From NCBI RefSeq assembly GCF_021568775.1, contig NZ_JAKGSG010000058.1:1-64000 (forward strand): a stretch of 64,000 bases of DNA, written 5' to 3'. This document shows, piece after piece, positions 27,609 to 40,083 of the stretch (position 1 is the stretch's first letter; each line of letters opens with the position of its first letter). This DNA comes from Antribacter soli (GTDB taxonomy: Bacteria; Actinomycetota; Actinomycetes; Actinomycetales; Cellulomonadaceae). The position numbers and the translations under genes are program-made. The notes below the pieces were generated by a model. It worked only from the letters and a program-made list of their open reading frames with translations, did no database searches and was not told where the DNA came from.

Positions 27609-29059
27609 CAGCGGCTCCCGGCCTGCGCGCGGGCGGCGAGGTCGGCGAGGATCACCGGTCCCAGCTCGGTGACGTCGCCGGCTCCGACGGTGAGCACGAG
27701 GTCGCCGGGCCGGGCGAGGTCCGCCACGACGTGCGCGGCCTCGAGCCGGTCCTCCACGGAACGCGCGCCGGGCAGGAGGTCGGTGATCGTCCGGGACGAC
27801 ACGTCGGGGTCCACGTCCTCCCGCGCCCGGTAGACGCCCGTGACCACGACCTCGTCCGCGAGGGACAGCGCCTCGGCGAAGCGGTCGGCGAAGATCCGCG
27901 TCCGCGAGTACAGGTGCGGCTGGAAGAGCACGACGATCCGGCCGTCACCCGCGACGGGCCGGGCGCCGCGCAGCACGACCTCGATCTCGGTGGGGTGGTG
28001 GCCGTAGTCGTCGACGACGCGCACGCCGCCCGCCTCGCCCCGCAGCTCGAAGCGCCGGCCGGTTCCCAGGAAGGCCTCCGCACCCGCGACGGCCGTTACG
28101 GGCTCGACGCCGAGCAGCACGGCCGTGACCACGGCCGCGGTCGCGTTGAGCACGTTGTGGGCGCCCGGCACCGAGAGCCGCAGAGCGATGCCGGGCCCGC
28201 CGTCCCTGGCGTCCTGACCGAGGAGGTCTCCGCGCAGCATGGCGGACGCGCCGGTCTCCGTCGTCACGACGTGGCTGACCCGCACCTGGGCGGTCTCGGC
28301 GGTGCCGTAGGTGATCACCTGGCCGCCGGTGTCGCCGATGGTGGCGGCCACGGACACCGAGCCCGGGTCGTCGGCGCAGGCGACGAGCCGGCCGCCCGGC
28401 ACCACGCGGCGCGCGAACTGCACGAACGCGTCGGTGAACGCCTCCTGGGTGCCCCAGTGGTCGAGGTGGTCGGGCTCCACGTTGGTGACCACGGCGATCG
28501 TGGGCGCGTAGTTGAGGAACGAACCGTCCGACTCGTCCGCCTCGGCGACGAGCACGTCGGCCGCGCCGAGGTGGCCGCCGGGCACGCTGCCGGTCGCGGT
28601 GCGCACCGAGCTGCCGATCGCGTACGACGCGTCGACGCCCGCCTCGCGCAGGATCGTCGCGATCATCGCCGACGTCGTCGTCTTGCCGTGCGCACCCGCG
28701 ACGGCGACGCCGCGCGTGCCGAGCATGAGCGCCGCCAGCGCCTGCGAGCGGTGCAGCACGCGCAGCCCGGCTGCCCGCGCCGCGGCCAGCTCGGGGTTGG
28801 TCTCCCGCACGGCGCTCGACACGACCACGGTGTCCGCCCCCGCGACGTGCGCCGCGTCGTGGCCCGCCCACACGGTCACGCCCGCCTCGCGCAGCGTCGC
28901 GAGCGTCTCCGAGTCGGCCGCGTCCGAGCCCTGCACCGCGACGCCGCGGGCCGCGAGCAGGCGCGCGATCACCGACATCCCGGCGCCCCCCACCCCGATC
29001 ATGTGCACCCGGCCGAGCTGCTCGACCGGCACCGGGGGCGTCGAGCCGTGCGCGGTCAT
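27608..29059 (-). CDS. murC: UDP-N-acetylmuramate-L-alanine ligase MurC
   Basis: ATP-dependent ligase adding L-Ala to UDP-MurNAc, 483 residues. UDP-binding loop HMIGVGGAGMSVIARLL, ATP loop GAHGKTTTSAMIA, central VTNVEPDHLDHWG, and C-terminal domain with VVDDYGHHPTEI and FQPHLYSRT. The ATG overlaps the murG stop (ATGA). A longer reading inside murG is a shadow. Confidence 0.97.
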   Translation of the reverse strand: MTAHGSTPPVPVEQLGRVHMIGVGGAGMSVIARLLAARGVAVQGSDAADSETLATLREAGVTVWAGHDAAHVAGADTVVVSSAVRETNPELAAARAAGLRVLHRSQALAALMLGTRGVAVAGAHGKTTTSAMIATILREAGVDASYAIGSSVRTATGSVPGGHLGAADVLVAEADESDGSFLNYAPTIAVVTNVEPDHLDHWGTQEAFTDAFVQFARRVVPGGRLVACADDPGSVSVAATIGDTGGQVITYGTAETAQVRVSHVVTTETGASAMLRGDLLGQDARDGGPGIALRLSVPGAHNVLNATAAVVTAVLLGVEPVTAVAGAEAFLGTGRRFELRGEAGGVRVVDDYGHHPTEIEVVLRGARPVAGDGRIVVLFQPHLYSRTRIFADRFAEALSLADEVVVTGVYRAREDVDPDVSSRTITDLLPGARSVEDRLEAAHVVADLARPGDLVLTVGAGDVTELGPVILADLAARAQAGSR

Positions 29060-30216
29060 GCCCGGGCCCCCGCCTGCGCGGCCTCGGCGACCGCGTCCTG
29101 GATGAGGTCGACCACGCGGGCCGCGCCGTCGCGCACGCCGGCGGCGCGAGCGGCCTTCGCCATGATTGCGAGCCGTTCGCGGTCCGCGAGGAGGGCGGGC
29201 ACGTACGTGGACACCCACGCCGGCGTGAGGTCGGCGTCGTCGACGATCAGGCCGCCGCCCGCCTCGACCAGCGGCGCGGCGTTGAGCCGCTGCTCCCCGT
29301 TGCCGATCGGCAGCGGGACGTACACGGCCGGGAGGCCGAGCGCCGCCAGCTCGCAGACCGAGCCGGCACCTGCGCGGCACACCACGAGGTCCGCCACGGC
29401 GTACGCCAGGTGCATCTCGGAGAGGTACTCGCGCACCTGGTAGCGGGACACGTCCTGGCCGGCGGCCTCGAGCGCGCCGAGCGCGTCCCGGACGACGCCG
29501 TCCTTGCCGCGCCCGGTCAGGTGCAGCACCTGGACGCCGGTCGCCAGGACGGCGCCGGCCGCCCCCGCGACCGCCGTGTTGAGCGAGAGCGCACCGGACG
29601 AGCCGCCGGTCACGACGAGGGTCGGAAGGGCCGGGTCGAGGCCGAGGAGCGCGGCCGCCTCCGCCCGCACCTGCTGTGGCGCCGCCTCGGTCCGGTCGAC
29701 GAGCCCGGCGATCTCGCGGCGCAGCGGCAGGCCGGTGACGACGCCGCCACGCAGCTCCGTGCCGGGGAAGGTGAGGCCCACGCGCGCTGCCCAGCGGGCG
29801 CCGAGCTTGTTGGCCAGGCCGGGGCGGGCATTCTGCTCGTGGATCACGACCGGCACGCCGCGATGGCGGGCGGCCAGGTAGGCAGGCGTCGAGACGTACC
29901 CCCCGAACCCGACGACGGCCTGCGCCCCGATCTCGTCGATCGCGGCCTCCGCGGCGCGGACGGCCTCACGCAGCTTGCCGGGCAGCCTCAGCAGGTCGGT
30001 GCTGGGACGCCGCGGGAGCGGCACGCGCGGCACCGGGCGCAGCTCGTAGCCGCGCGCGGGCACGAGGTCGGCCTCGAGACCGGTCGTCGTGCCGAGCGCG
30101 AGGACGCGCGCGCCGGGCTCCCGGCGTCGGACCTCGTCCGCCACCGCGAGCAGGGGGTTCACGTGTCCGGCCGTGCCGCCTCCAGCGAGCACCACCGACA
30201 CCACTGCTGAGCTCAT
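29056..30216 (-). CDS. murG: Lipid II synthase MurG
   Basis: GT28 glycosyltransferase that adds GlcNAc to lipid I on the inner membrane face, 386 residues. Acceptor loop VVLAGGGTAGHVNPLLAVADE, then GFGGYVSTPAYLAAR, and the donor site VTGGSSGALSLN and VVCRAGAGSVCELAALG. Start ATG at 30216, preceded by AAGG. An upstream GTG (30222) overlapping the ftsW stop is the alternative. Confidence 0.97.
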   Translation of the reverse strand: MSSAVVSVVLAGGGTAGHVNPLLAVADEVRRREPGARVLALGTTTGLEADLVPARGYELRPVPRVPLPRRPSTDLLRLPGKLREAVRAAEAAIDEIGAQAVVGFGGYVSTPAYLAARHRGVPVVIHEQNARPGLANKLGARWAARVGLTFPGTELRGGVVTGLPLRREIAGLVDRTEAAPQQVRAEAAALLGLDPALPTLVVTGGSSGALSLNTAVAGAAGAVLATGVQVLHLTGRGKDGVVRDALGALEAAGQDVSRYQVREYLSEMHLAYAVADLVVCRAGAGSVCELAALGLPAVYVPLPIGNGEQRLNAAPLVEAGGGLIVDDADLTPAWVSTYVPALLADRERLAIMAKAARAAGVRDGAARVVDLIQDAVAEAAQAGARA

Positions 30217-30218
30217 CG

Positions 30219-31547
30219 TCACCTTCTCGTCGATTCTTCCTGCGTACGGCCGGCCCTGCGCACCGCCCGGCCCAGGACCGCCACGGACCTGCGCACGACG
30301 CTACCGCGTGCGGCGAGGGCCTCTGCCGCACCGGGCTCCGTCCGGGCGAAGGAGATCACCATGCCGAGGGCTGCCATCGTCGTGACGAGGGCGGACCCGC
30401 CGGCGGACACCAGGGGCAGCGGGACGCCGATGACCGGCAGCACGCCGATCACCACGCCGATGTTCACGAAAGCCTGTCCCACGATCCAGCACGCCACCGC
30501 CGTCGTCGTGACCTTCACGAACGGGTCGGGGTGGCGGCGGACCGTCCGGCTCATCGCGAGCCCGAGCAGCGCGAAGAGCGCGAGCACGAGCAGCGTGCCG
30601 AACAGGCCGAGCTCCTCGCCGATCACGGCGAAGATGAAGTCGTTGTGGGCCTCGGGCAGGTAGCTCCACTTCTCACGGCCGGCGCCGAGGCCGACGCCCC
30701 ACAGCCCGCCCGTGCCCAGGCCGAACAGCCCGTGCAGCGACTGGTAGCACTCCGACGCGGCGTCGCACTCGGACCCGTAGGTCGCGAGGATGCGCTCCAT
30801 CCGGTCGCTGCCGTCCTGCAGGAAGATGAAGAAGTACCCCACGACGAAGGCCGCGAGCACGCCGGCCGTGCCCAGCAGACCGAGCGGCGCACCCGCAACG
30901 AGGAAGGCGCCGGCGACGAGCAGCCCCATGACGAGCGCCGTGCCGAGGTCGCGGCCCGCCATGACCAGCCCGAGCACCACGAGCACGCCGGGGGCTGCCG
31001 GCAGCAGCGCCTGCCCCCAGCTCCCGAGCAGGTGCTGCTTGCGGCCCAGCACGGCGCCGAGCCACACGGCGAGGGCGAACTTGGCCAGCTCGGAGGGCTG
31101 GAAGCGCAGCGCGCCGAACTCGAGCCAGTTCGTCTGGCCGTTCGTCTCCTCACCCAGGAAGATGACCGCGACGAGCAGGGCGACCGCCACGAGCAGCGCG
31201 GGCCAGGCCAGGCGCTTGTACCAGCGCAGCGGCAGCCGCGCGGCGACGAGGAGGAGCGGTAGACCCATCAGGGCGTACCGCGCCTGGACCAGGAACGCCG
31301 CGTAGGGCGAGTCCCCCGCCGCGATGGACGTCACGGCGGAGCTGGACAGCACCATGACGAGCCCGATGACCGTGAGCAGCCCCGTCGCGCCGACGAGCAG
31401 GTAGTAGCTCGTCACGGTCGAGTTCCACTGGCCCAGCCAGGGCCGCGGCGAGCGGCGCACGGGGATCCGGTCGGAGCGGCGGCCGTCCGTCGCCGACGAC
31501 GTCCCGGTCGCCCTCCGTGGCGGCGTCGCCGTCCCAGTTCCCGCCAT
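30219..31547 (-). CDS. ftsW: Septal peptidoglycan polymerase FtsW
   Basis: SEDS glycosyltransferase with about 10 transmembrane helices, 442 residues. SEDS signatures: WLEFGALRFQPSELAKFAL, the catalytic Asp loop AGRDLGTALVMG, and the C-terminal GVLPVIGVPLPLVSAGGS. Start ATG at 31547 after GGGAGGGG. The 53-base gap from murD is the largest between murE and ftsQ. Confidence 0.97.
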   Translation of the reverse strand: MAGTGTATPPRRATGTSSATDGRRSDRIPVRRSPRPWLGQWNSTVTSYYLLVGATGLLTVIGLVMVLSSSAVTSIAAGDSPYAAFLVQARYALMGLPLLLVAARLPLRWYKRLAWPALLVAVALLVAVIFLGEETNGQTNWLEFGALRFQPSELAKFALAVWLGAVLGRKQHLLGSWGQALLPAAPGVLVVLGLVMAGRDLGTALVMGLLVAGAFLVAGAPLGLLGTAGVLAAFVVGYFFIFLQDGSDRMERILATYGSECDAASECYQSLHGLFGLGTGGLWGVGLGAGREKWSYLPEAHNDFIFAVIGEELGLFGTLLVLALFALLGLAMSRTVRRHPDPFVKVTTTAVACWIVGQAFVNIGVVIGVLPVIGVPLPLVSAGGSALVTTMAALGMVISFARTEPGAAEALAARGSVVRRSVAVLGRAVRRAGRTQEESTRR

Positions 31548-31600
31548 GCGTGCCCCTCCCCGGCCGTCCGTCCTGCCCGGCACCCTCACGACCGGCACGG

Positions 31601-33133
31601 TCACGCGAGGTCGCGGACCGCCTCGGCGAACACCTCGCCGCGGTGCGCGTACGAGCGGAACTGGTCCTGCGACGCACCGGCGGGGGCCAGGAGCACGGTG
31701 TCGCCCGGCTGCGCCAGGTCGCGCGCACGGTCCACCGCACGGCGCATCACGGACTCAGTGTCCCCGGGATCGACCACCACGACGGGGACCTGCGGGGCGT
31801 GTCGGGCCAGCGTGTCGGCGAGCGGTCCGGGGTCGGCGCCGATGACCACGGCCGCGCGCAGCCGGTCCGCTCGCGACCGCACGAGGTCGTCGAACGTCGC
31901 GCCCTTGGCCAGGCCGCCCGCCACCCACACGACGGTGCCGTGGGCGTACGCCGCGAGCGAGGCGGCCGCGGCGTGGGCGTTGGTGGCCTTCGAGTCGTCG
32001 ACGTACGCGACGCCGTCGAGCACCCGCACCTGCTGGATGCGGTGGTCGCCGGGGCGGAAGGCGCGCAGGCCGTCGCGGACCGCGCGGGCGCTCACGCCGT
32101 GCGCCCGGGCGAGCGCCGCGGCCGCGAGGGCGTCCGCCACCACGTGCCCGGCGACGACGCGCCGCCGGCCGGCCTGGCCTCGCTCGTCCGGCTCGTCCGC
32201 CGGACCCGCGAGGTGCTCCAGGTCGGCGAGGGTCGCGAGCTCGGCCGCGTGGCTGCGCCGGTCCGGGTCGTCGGCCGGGGCGTGGAACGCGCGGTCGACG
32301 AGGACGTCCTCGATCAGCCCGAGGTCGCCGGGTCCGGGGACGCCGACGACGAAGCCGACCGCCCGCGCCCCCTCCTGGACGTCCGCCTCCCGGACGAGCT
32401 CCTCGGTGCGCGCGTCGGCCACGCTGTAGACGCACGCGACCTGCGCACGCTCGTAGATGCGGCCCTTGTCGGCGGCATAGGCGTCGAGGGTGCCGTGCCA
32501 GTCGAGGTGGTCGGGTGCGATGTTGAGGACCGCACCAGCCTCCACCGACATCGTGTGCGTGAAGTGCAGCTGGAAGCTCGACAGCTCGACCGCGAGCACG
32601 TCCAGCCCGGGGTCGAGGGCGGCCTCCACCAGGGAACGGCCGACGTTGCCGACGGCGGCCGAGCGCAGACCCGCCGCGCGCAGGATCGAGTCGAGCATCT
32701 CGACCGTGGTGGTCTTGCCGTTCGTGCCGGTGACCGCGAGCCACGGCGCGGGCCCGCGCCCTTCGCCGGGAGCGCCCGAGCCCTGCCCGCCGTCGGGCGC
32801 CGGCGTACGACCGACCCGCAGGCGCCACGCCAGCTCGACCTCGCTCCACACGGGCACGCCCGCAGCGAGCGCGGCGGCGACGACCGGGTGGTGCGGCGCG
32901 AACCCCGGGGACGCGACGAGCAGGTCGGCCTCCGCGAGCAGCGCGGCGGCCTCCTGCGCGCCGGGGGCGACGTGGTCGGCGTCCTCCGCGCGGTCGTCCA
33001 CGGTCACGACCGACGCGACGCGCGGGCCGAGCACCCGCTGGAGCGATCGGCCGGTCACCCCGAGCCCGGCCAGGACGACCCGGGCGTCCGCCAGGGCGAC
33101 CCGGGGCTCGACCGGAGCGTCCGGCAGGATCAC
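31601..33133 (-). CDS. murD: UDP-MurNAc-L-Ala:D-Glu ligase MurD
   Basis: Mur ligase that adds D-glutamate, 510 residues. ATP loop [36 protein letters not shown], and C-terminal [20 protein letters not shown] Gly/Pro-rich insertion (about 108-125) precedes the ATP loop. The region [14 protein letters not shown]-like (about 310) is longer than in E. coli MurD. The GTG start overlaps the mraY stop (GTGA). Confidence 0.96.
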   Translation of the reverse strand: MILPDAPVEPRVALADARVVLAGLGVTGRSLQRVLGPRVASVVTVDDRAEDADHVAPGAQEAAALLAEADLLVASPGFAPHHPVVAAALAAGVPVWSEVELAWRLRVGRTPAPDGGQGSGAPGEGRGPAPWLAVTGTNGKTTTVEMLDSILRAAGLRSAAVGNVGRSLVEAALDPGLDVLAVELSSFQLHFTHTMSVEAGAVLNIAPDHLDWHGTLDAYAADKGRIYERAQVACVYSVADARTEELVREADVQEGARAVGFVVGVPGPGDLGLIEDVLVDRAFHAPADDPDRRSHAAELATLADLEHLAGPADEPDERGQAGRRRVVAGHVVADALAAAALARAHGVSARAVRDGLRAFRPGDHRIQQVRVLDGVAYVDDSKATNAHAAAASLAAYAHGTVVWVAGGLAKGATFDDLVRSRADRLRAAVVIGADPGPLADTLARHAPQVPVVVVDPGDTESVMRRAVDRARDLAQPGDTVLLAPAGASQDQFRSYAHRGEVFAEAVRDLA

Positions 33134-34212
33134 GAGACGACCCACTCCGCGTAGAAGATGCCCATGCCGAGGGCGGCGAACAGACCCGCGATGAGCCAGA
33201 ACCGGATCACGATCGTGACCTCGCCCCAGCCGGACAGCTCGAAGTGGTGGTGCAGCGGCGCCATCTTGAAGACACGCTTGCGCGTCATCTTGAAGAAGCC
33301 GATCTGGATGACGTCCGAGGCGACGACGATGACGAACAGGCCGCCGATGATCGCGGCGAGGATCTCCGTACGGGTGAGGATCGACAGGCCGGCCAGCGCG
33401 CCACCCAGGGCGAGGGCGCCGGTGTCGCCCATGAAGATCTTTGCGGGGTTCGCGTTCCACCACAGGAAGCCGAAGCAGGCGCCCATCACGGCGGCGGCCA
33501 CGATCGCGAGGTCGCCCGGGTCGCGCACCTCGTAGCAGCCGGGCCCCGCCGAGCTGATGAGCTGGCAGGACTGGTTGAGCTGCCAGATGCTGACCAGCAC
33601 GTACGCGCCGAACGTGATGAGGGAGACGCCCGTGGCGAGGCCGTCGAGCCCGTCCGTCAGGTTCACCGCGTTCGACCACGCCGCCACGAGCAGGTTCGCC
33701 CAGAGGATGAAGAGGATCAGGCCGACGGTGGTGCCCGCGAACGCGAGGTCGAGGTCGGTGTCGCGCAGGAACGAGATCTTCGTCGAGGCGGGCGTCCGAG
33801 AGTTCCCGTTGGGGAACTGCAGCGCGAGCGCGGCGAACGTGATGCCGACCGCCCCCTGGCCGATGAGCTTCGCGCGGGGCGTGAGGCCGAGGGACCGCTG
33901 CCTGCGGATCTTCGTGAAGTCGTCGAGGAACCCGACCAGGCCGAGGCCGGTCATGAGGAACAGGCAGAGCACCGCGGACACGCTCGGGACGCGCCCGGAG
34001 ACCACCATCGACATCGCGTACCCGACGAGGGTCGCCGCGATGATGACGACGCCGCCCATCGTCGGGGTGCCGCGCTTGGTGAAGTGACCGGTGGGTCCGT
34101 CCTGGCGGACGAACTGGCCGTAGTTCTTGTGCACCAGGAACCGGATGAACAGTGGCGTGCCGAACAGGGCGGCGATCAGCGAGACGCCGGCCCCCACGAG
34201 GATCGCGATCAC
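33130..34212 (-). CDS. mraY: Phospho-N-acetylmuramoyl-pentapeptide transferase MraY
   Basis: Ten-TM enzyme that makes lipid I, 360 residues. Catalytic motifs: [27 protein letters not shown] with the Asp pair, [15 protein letters not shown], and [14 protein letters not shown]. The GTG start overlaps the murF stop (GTGA). Confidence 0.97.
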   Translation of the reverse strand: MIAILVGAGVSLIAALFGTPLFIRFLVHKNYGQFVRQDGPTGHFTKRGTPTMGGVVIIAATLVGYAMSMVVSGRVPSVSAVLCLFLMTGLGLVGFLDDFTKIRRQRSLGLTPRAKLIGQGAVGITFAALALQFPNGNSRTPASTKISFLRDTDLDLAFAGTTVGLILFILWANLLVAAWSNAVNLTDGLDGLATGVSLITFGAYVLVSIWQLNQSCQLISSAGPGCYEVRDPGDLAIVAAAVMGACFGFLWWNANPAKIFMGDTGALALGGALAGLSILTRTEILAAIIGGLFVIVVASDVIQIGFFKMTRKRVFKMAPLHHHFELSGWGEVTIVIRFWLIAGLFAALGMGIFYAEWVVS

Positions 34213-35681
34213 TGCGCGGCCTCCGCAGGGGTCGCGGGCACGACGGCGGCCGCGGCGGCCAGCCGGTCACCGAGGCGCCACAGGCCGGAGCCGTTGGACG
34301 CCTTGACGAGGACCACGTCACCAGGGCGCAGGGCTTCGTCCAGGAGCCGCTCGGCGGCCTCGACGTCGGGCACGAACACCGTCTCCTCTCCCCAGGATCC
34401 CTCCTGGGTCGCTCCTTCGTGGATGTGGTACGCGCCGTCGCCGACGACGACGAGCAGCTTGATGTTCAGCCGCACGGCCAGGCGGCCGACGGCGTCGTGC
34501 GCCGTCCGGCTCTCGTCGCCCAGCTCGAGCATCTCCCCCAGCACGGCCACCGACCGGCGGTCCCGCCCGGCCATCACCGCGAGCGCCTTGAGCGCCGCCC
34601 GCATGGAGTCGGGGTTGGCGTTGTACGAGTCGTCGATGACGGTGACGCCGTCCGGGCGCTCGACGACGGCCATGCGGTGCGGGCTGATCGCCGTCGCCTC
34701 GCCGAGGCGGGCGGCGACATCCGCGAGCGGGACCCCGACGCGCAGGGCTGCGGCCGCCGCCGCGAGCGCGTTGGTGACGTGGTGCTCGCCGACGAGCCGC
34801 AGCGTCACGGTAGCCCGGAGGTCGCCGGCCGCGCCGAGGACGCCCGCCCGCACGCGCAGCGTGAAGGACGCGCGGCCCGAGCGGTCGATCGTCACGTCCT
34901 CGGCCCGCACGTCCGCCGACGGGATGGTGCCGAACGTGACCACGGTGGTGTCCGGCCCTGCCAGGGGGGCCATCGCCGAGACGCGCAGGTCGTCCGCGTT
35001 GAGCACGGCCGTACCGCCCGCCTGCACGCCGGTGACCAGCTCGGACTTGGCCTGCGCGATCGCCTCGACGCCGCCGAACTCGCCCAGGTGCGCGGTGCCG
35101 ACCGCCAGGACGACCCCCACCTCCGGCGGCGCGATGCGGGTCAGGTAGTCCAGGTGCCCGACGCCGGTCGCCCCCATCTCGAGGACGAGGTACCTCGTCG
35201 CGGGGGTCACCTCGAGCACGGTCAGCGGGAGCCCGACCTCGTTGTTGAAGGAGCCTCGCGGCACGACCGTCGCGCCCTGCGGCGCGAGGAGCTGGCCGAC
35301 GACGTCCTTGGTGGTCGTCTTGCCGACCGAGCCGGTGACCGCGACCACGCGCAGCTCGTCGCCGGCGGCGCGCACGGCCCCGCGGACCTCTGCGAGGACG
35401 TGCCGTGCGAGCTCGCCGAGGGCCGTCTGGGGGTCGTCCACCACGACGGTGGGCACGCCGTCGAGCTCTCGCGCGGCGAGGACGAGCGCGGCACCGGCGG
35501 CGACGGCGCCTGCGGCGTAGTCGTGGCCGTCGACGTTCTCCCCGGGCAGCGCCACGAAGAGGGCGCCCGGCGCGACCAGGCGCGAGTCGACCACCACCGG
35601 TCCCGTCACCACGACCGACCCGTCGGCGTGCAGCCGCCCGCCCGTCGCGGCGGCGACCTGCGCCGCCGTCAGCTCGATCAT
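34209..35681 (-). CDS. murF: UDP-MurNAc-tripeptide:D-Ala-D-Ala ligase MurF
   Basis: Mur ligase that completes the pentapeptide precursor, 490 residues. ATP loop [47 protein letters not shown], and C-terminal [17 protein letters not shown]. The ATG overlaps the murE stop (ATGA). Confidence 0.97.
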   Translation of the reverse strand: MIELTAAQVAAATGGRLHADGSVVVTGPVVVDSRLVAPGALFVALPGENVDGHDYAAGAVAAGAALVLAARELDGVPTVVVDDPQTALGELARHVLAEVRGAVRAAGDELRVVAVTGSVGKTTTKDVVGQLLAPQGATVVPRGSFNNEVGLPLTVLEVTPATRYLVLEMGATGVGHLDYLTRIAPPEVGVVLAVGTAHLGEFGGVEAIAQAKSELVTGVQAGGTAVLNADDLRVSAMAPLAGPDTTVVTFGTIPSADVRAEDVTIDRSGRASFTLRVRAGVLGAAGDLRATVTLRLVGEHHVTNALAAAAAALRVGVPLADVAARLGEATAISPHRMAVVERPDGVTVIDDSYNANPDSMRAALKALAVMAGRDRRSVAVLGEMLELGDESRTAHDAVGRLAVRLNIKLLVVVGDGAYHIHEGATQEGSWGEETVFVPDVEAAERLLDEALRPGDVVLVKASNGSGLWRLGDRLAAAAAVVPATPAEAAQ

Positions 35682-37348
35682 GCTGTCGTCCTCTCGTGCT
35701 GCTTACCGGTGACCTGCGCGGGGACCATGACCGCGTCGCCGCGTGCGGCGAGCGCCGCGCGCGCCTCGACGCGGTCGTCGAGCGCGTGGTCCACCCCGGC
35801 GATCTCCTGGATCGTCTCGTGCCCGCGGCCGGCGACGAGCACCGTGTCCGCGGGTGCCGCATCGCGTACCGCGGCGCGGATCGCTTCTTCGCGCGGCGCG
35901 ACCTCGTGCAGGGTCACGTCGCGGTCGCCGAGCACCAGCTCGGCGCGGGCCCCGTCGAGGACGGCGGCGCGCACGGCCGCCGGGTCCTCGTCGTGCGGGT
36001 CGTCGTCCGTCACGTAGACGACGTCGGCGCCCGCGACCGCCGCCGCGCCCATGAGGGGCCGCTTGCCGGGATCCCGGTCGCCCGTCGCCCCGAAGACCAC
36101 GGCGAGCCGGCCGGCCGTCGTCGGGCGCAGCGCGTCCAGGGCGAGCGCGAGGGCCTCCGTGTTGTGCGCGAAGTCGACGACGACGCGGGGGCTGGTGGCG
36201 ACGACCTCCATGCGGCCGGGCACGGTGGCCGCCAGCCCGCCCGAGGCGTCGAGCGCCTCGGCGACGTCGCGGACGTCCGCGCCGCCCTCCAGCACCATGA
36301 CCAGGGCGAGGGCCGCGTTGGCGACGTTGTAGGCGCCCGGGAGCGACGTCGACGTGCGCAGGGTGCGACCGTCGCGGTGGGTGACCGTGAAGGCGGAGCC
36401 CGTGCCGGAGGGGGCCACGTCGGTGACGACCCAGTCGGCGGCGTCCGTGGTGGTGGCGGTGCCCGTCGTGCTCAGCGTCGCCACCGGCACCTCGCTCTCC
36501 TGCGCCAGCCGCACTCCCCACGGGTCGTCGGCGGTGACGACGCCGCGGCGTGCGTGGGCGGGCGTGAAGAGCTGCTTCTTGGTGGCGAAGTACGACTCGA
36601 GGTCGCCGTGGAAGTCGAGGTGGTCCTGGCTGAGGTTGGTGAAGCCGGCCACGCCGAAGACGATGCCGTCCGCACGGTGCTGGGCGAGGGCGTGCGAGGA
36701 GACCTCCATCGCGAGCGTGCGCACCTCGTCCTCGAGCATCGCGGCGAGGACCGCCTGCAGGTCAGCGGCCTCGGGCGTGGTGAGGCGGCTCGGGAGCACG
36801 CGGTCGCCGGACCGCGTCTCGACCGTGCCGACCAGGCCGCCCTTCCAGCCCAGCGCCCGCAGCAGGTGGGCGAGCTGGTACGTGGTGGTGGTCTTGCCGT
36901 TCGTGCCCGTGACGCCGAAGGTCATGAGGCGGTCCGCGGGGTTGCCGACCACCCAGGCGGCGACCCTGCCCAGGATCGACCGCGGGTCCGGCGCGACGAG
37001 CACGGGGACCCCGAGGCCGGTACCGGGCGCGGCGCGGGACTCGTCGCCGGCGCGGGACTCGTCGCCGGCGTCGCCGGCCGGGCCGGCGAGGAGGGCCGCG
37101 CCCTCGGCGTCGGTGAGCACCGCGGTGGCGCCCCGCGCGACGGCGTCGGCGGCGAAGCGTGCACCGTGCGCCCGCGTACCCGGCAGGGCCACGAAGAGGT
37201 CGCCGTCGGCCACCACCCGGTTGTCGGAAGCGACGCAGGTGACGGTGGCGTCGGAACCCGGGACGGCCAGCCCGAAGGCCAGTGCGAGGTCGGTGACCTG
37301 GCGTGGCGTCACGGCGGCCGGACGGATCCGGTCGAACGGGGATGTCAC
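35678..37348 (-). CDS. murE: UDP-MurNAc-dipeptide ligase MurE
   Basis: Mur ligase adding the third stem residue (meso-DAP, or L-Lys/L-Orn in some Micrococcales), 556 residues. ATP loop [34 protein letters not shown], and C-terminal VVDFAHNTEALALAL. The residues that decide DAP versus Lys appear in the segment YVTDDDPHDEDPAAV, which differs from the DNPR motif of DAP enzymes, so a Lys- or Orn-type third residue is possible (inference). The GTG start is 7 nt after TAGGTT, so a new leaderless promoter drives the murE-ftsQ half of the dcw cluster. Confidence 0.95.
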   Translation of the reverse strand: MTSPFDRIRPAAVTPRQVTDLALAFGLAVPGSDATVTCVASDNRVVADGDLFVALPGTRAHGARFAADAVARGATAVLTDAEGAALLAGPAGDAGDESRAGDESRAAPGTGLGVPVLVAPDPRSILGRVAAWVVGNPADRLMTFGVTGTNGKTTTTYQLAHLLRALGWKGGLVGTVETRSGDRVLPSRLTTPEAADLQAVLAAMLEDEVRTLAMEVSSHALAQHRADGIVFGVAGFTNLSQDHLDFHGDLESYFATKKQLFTPAHARRGVVTADDPWGVRLAQESEVPVATLSTTGTATTTDAADWVVTDVAPSGTGSAFTVTHRDGRTLRTSTSLPGAYNVANAALALVMVLEGGADVRDVAEALDASGGLAATVPGRMEVVATSPRVVVDFAHNTEALALALDALRPTTAGRLAVVFGATGDRDPGKRPLMGAAAVAGADVVYVTDDDPHDEDPAAVRAAVLDGARAELVLGDRDVTLHEVAPREEAIRAAVRDAAPADTVLVAGRGHETIQEIAGVDHALDDRVEARAALAARGDAVMVPAQVTGKQHERTTA

Positions 37349-37355
37349 GGAGTAG

Positions 37356-37361
37356 AACCTA
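37356..37361 (-). promoter_or_regulatory. -10 box of murE (leaderless)
   Basis: TAGGTT on the minus strand, 7 nt before the murE GTG. It matters because the protease block has separated murE from the mraZ promoter. Confidence 0.5.
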
Positions 37362-37490
37362 CCGTCTGCGCGGACCGGAACCGTGCCGCCCGGCGCGCGG
37401 CCCGCCAGTCTTCACAAGGGCATCACCGTCGCTCCGACGCGTGTGCGGCTGCCTGCGCGCCAGGCTGCGTGGCCGGTCATATCCAGGAGA

Positions 37491-37558
37491 TATGACCAAG
37501 TCGTATGGGTCGCTTTTGGAACTTTTCCTGTTGTTTGTCATTGTTCGCCCCATACACT
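37491..37558 (+). promoter_or_regulatory. Promoter of the first S8 protease with shared 17-bp motif
   Basis: Motif TATGACCAAGTCGTATG at 37491-37507, -35 candidate TTGTTT (37531-37536), and -10 TACACT (37553-37558), followed by a leader of about 75 nt to the TTG start. The motif also lies upstream of the second and third proteases. Here the motif-to-(-10) distance is 45 nt, against 33 nt in the others. The sequence is markedly AT-richer than the flanks. Confidence 0.6.
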
Positions 37559-37640
37559 CCCAGCATCCATCGATCCGCTCTGCTCGGCGTCAGGGACAGG
37601 TCACGGTGCCGTGCACGAGCGCTGCTACTGGGAGGCACAG

Positions 37641-39872
<2,232 letters not shown>

Positions 39873-39877
39873 CGGCT

Positions 39878-39929
39878 GCCCGACGCCGGTGGGTCACCTC
39901 GCGCACGGGGGGATCCACCGGCGTCGGGC
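39878..39929 (+). terminator. Terminator after the first S8 protease
   Basis: Perfect 15-bp inverted repeat GCCCGACGCCGGTGG / CCACCGGCGTCGGGC with a 22-base loop, starting 6 bases after the stop. Confidence 0.65.
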
Positions 39930-39950
39930 ACCCCGGGCATACCGCGCCGG

Positions 39951-40006
39951 TATGGAAAGTTCATATGGTCGCCGTAACCCGGAGGAAATTTTCGCCCTCA
40001 TAGACT
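39951..40006 (+). promoter_or_regulatory. Promoter of the second S8 protease with shared 17-bp motif
   Basis: TATGGAAAGTTCATATG (39951-39967) and -10 TAGACT (40001-40006), 33 nt apart. The 45 bases from the motif to the -10 align without gaps to the third protease promoter, sharing AACCC and GAAATTTT. The leader is about 70 nt. Confidence 0.65.
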
Positions 40007-40083
40007 GCCCACAATCCCGCCCGTGGGCGGCATCTGTGCTGCTCAGAAGCCCTCCCGGGCCGCTCTCCCTGAAGGAGGAAGAG

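Noticed and set aside
31601-34321. 906-residue reading that would fuse a novel N-terminus to MurD
   Set aside because: The first 396 residues are the mraY gene read in the wrong frame. The GTGA overlap at 33130-33133 marks the true murD start.
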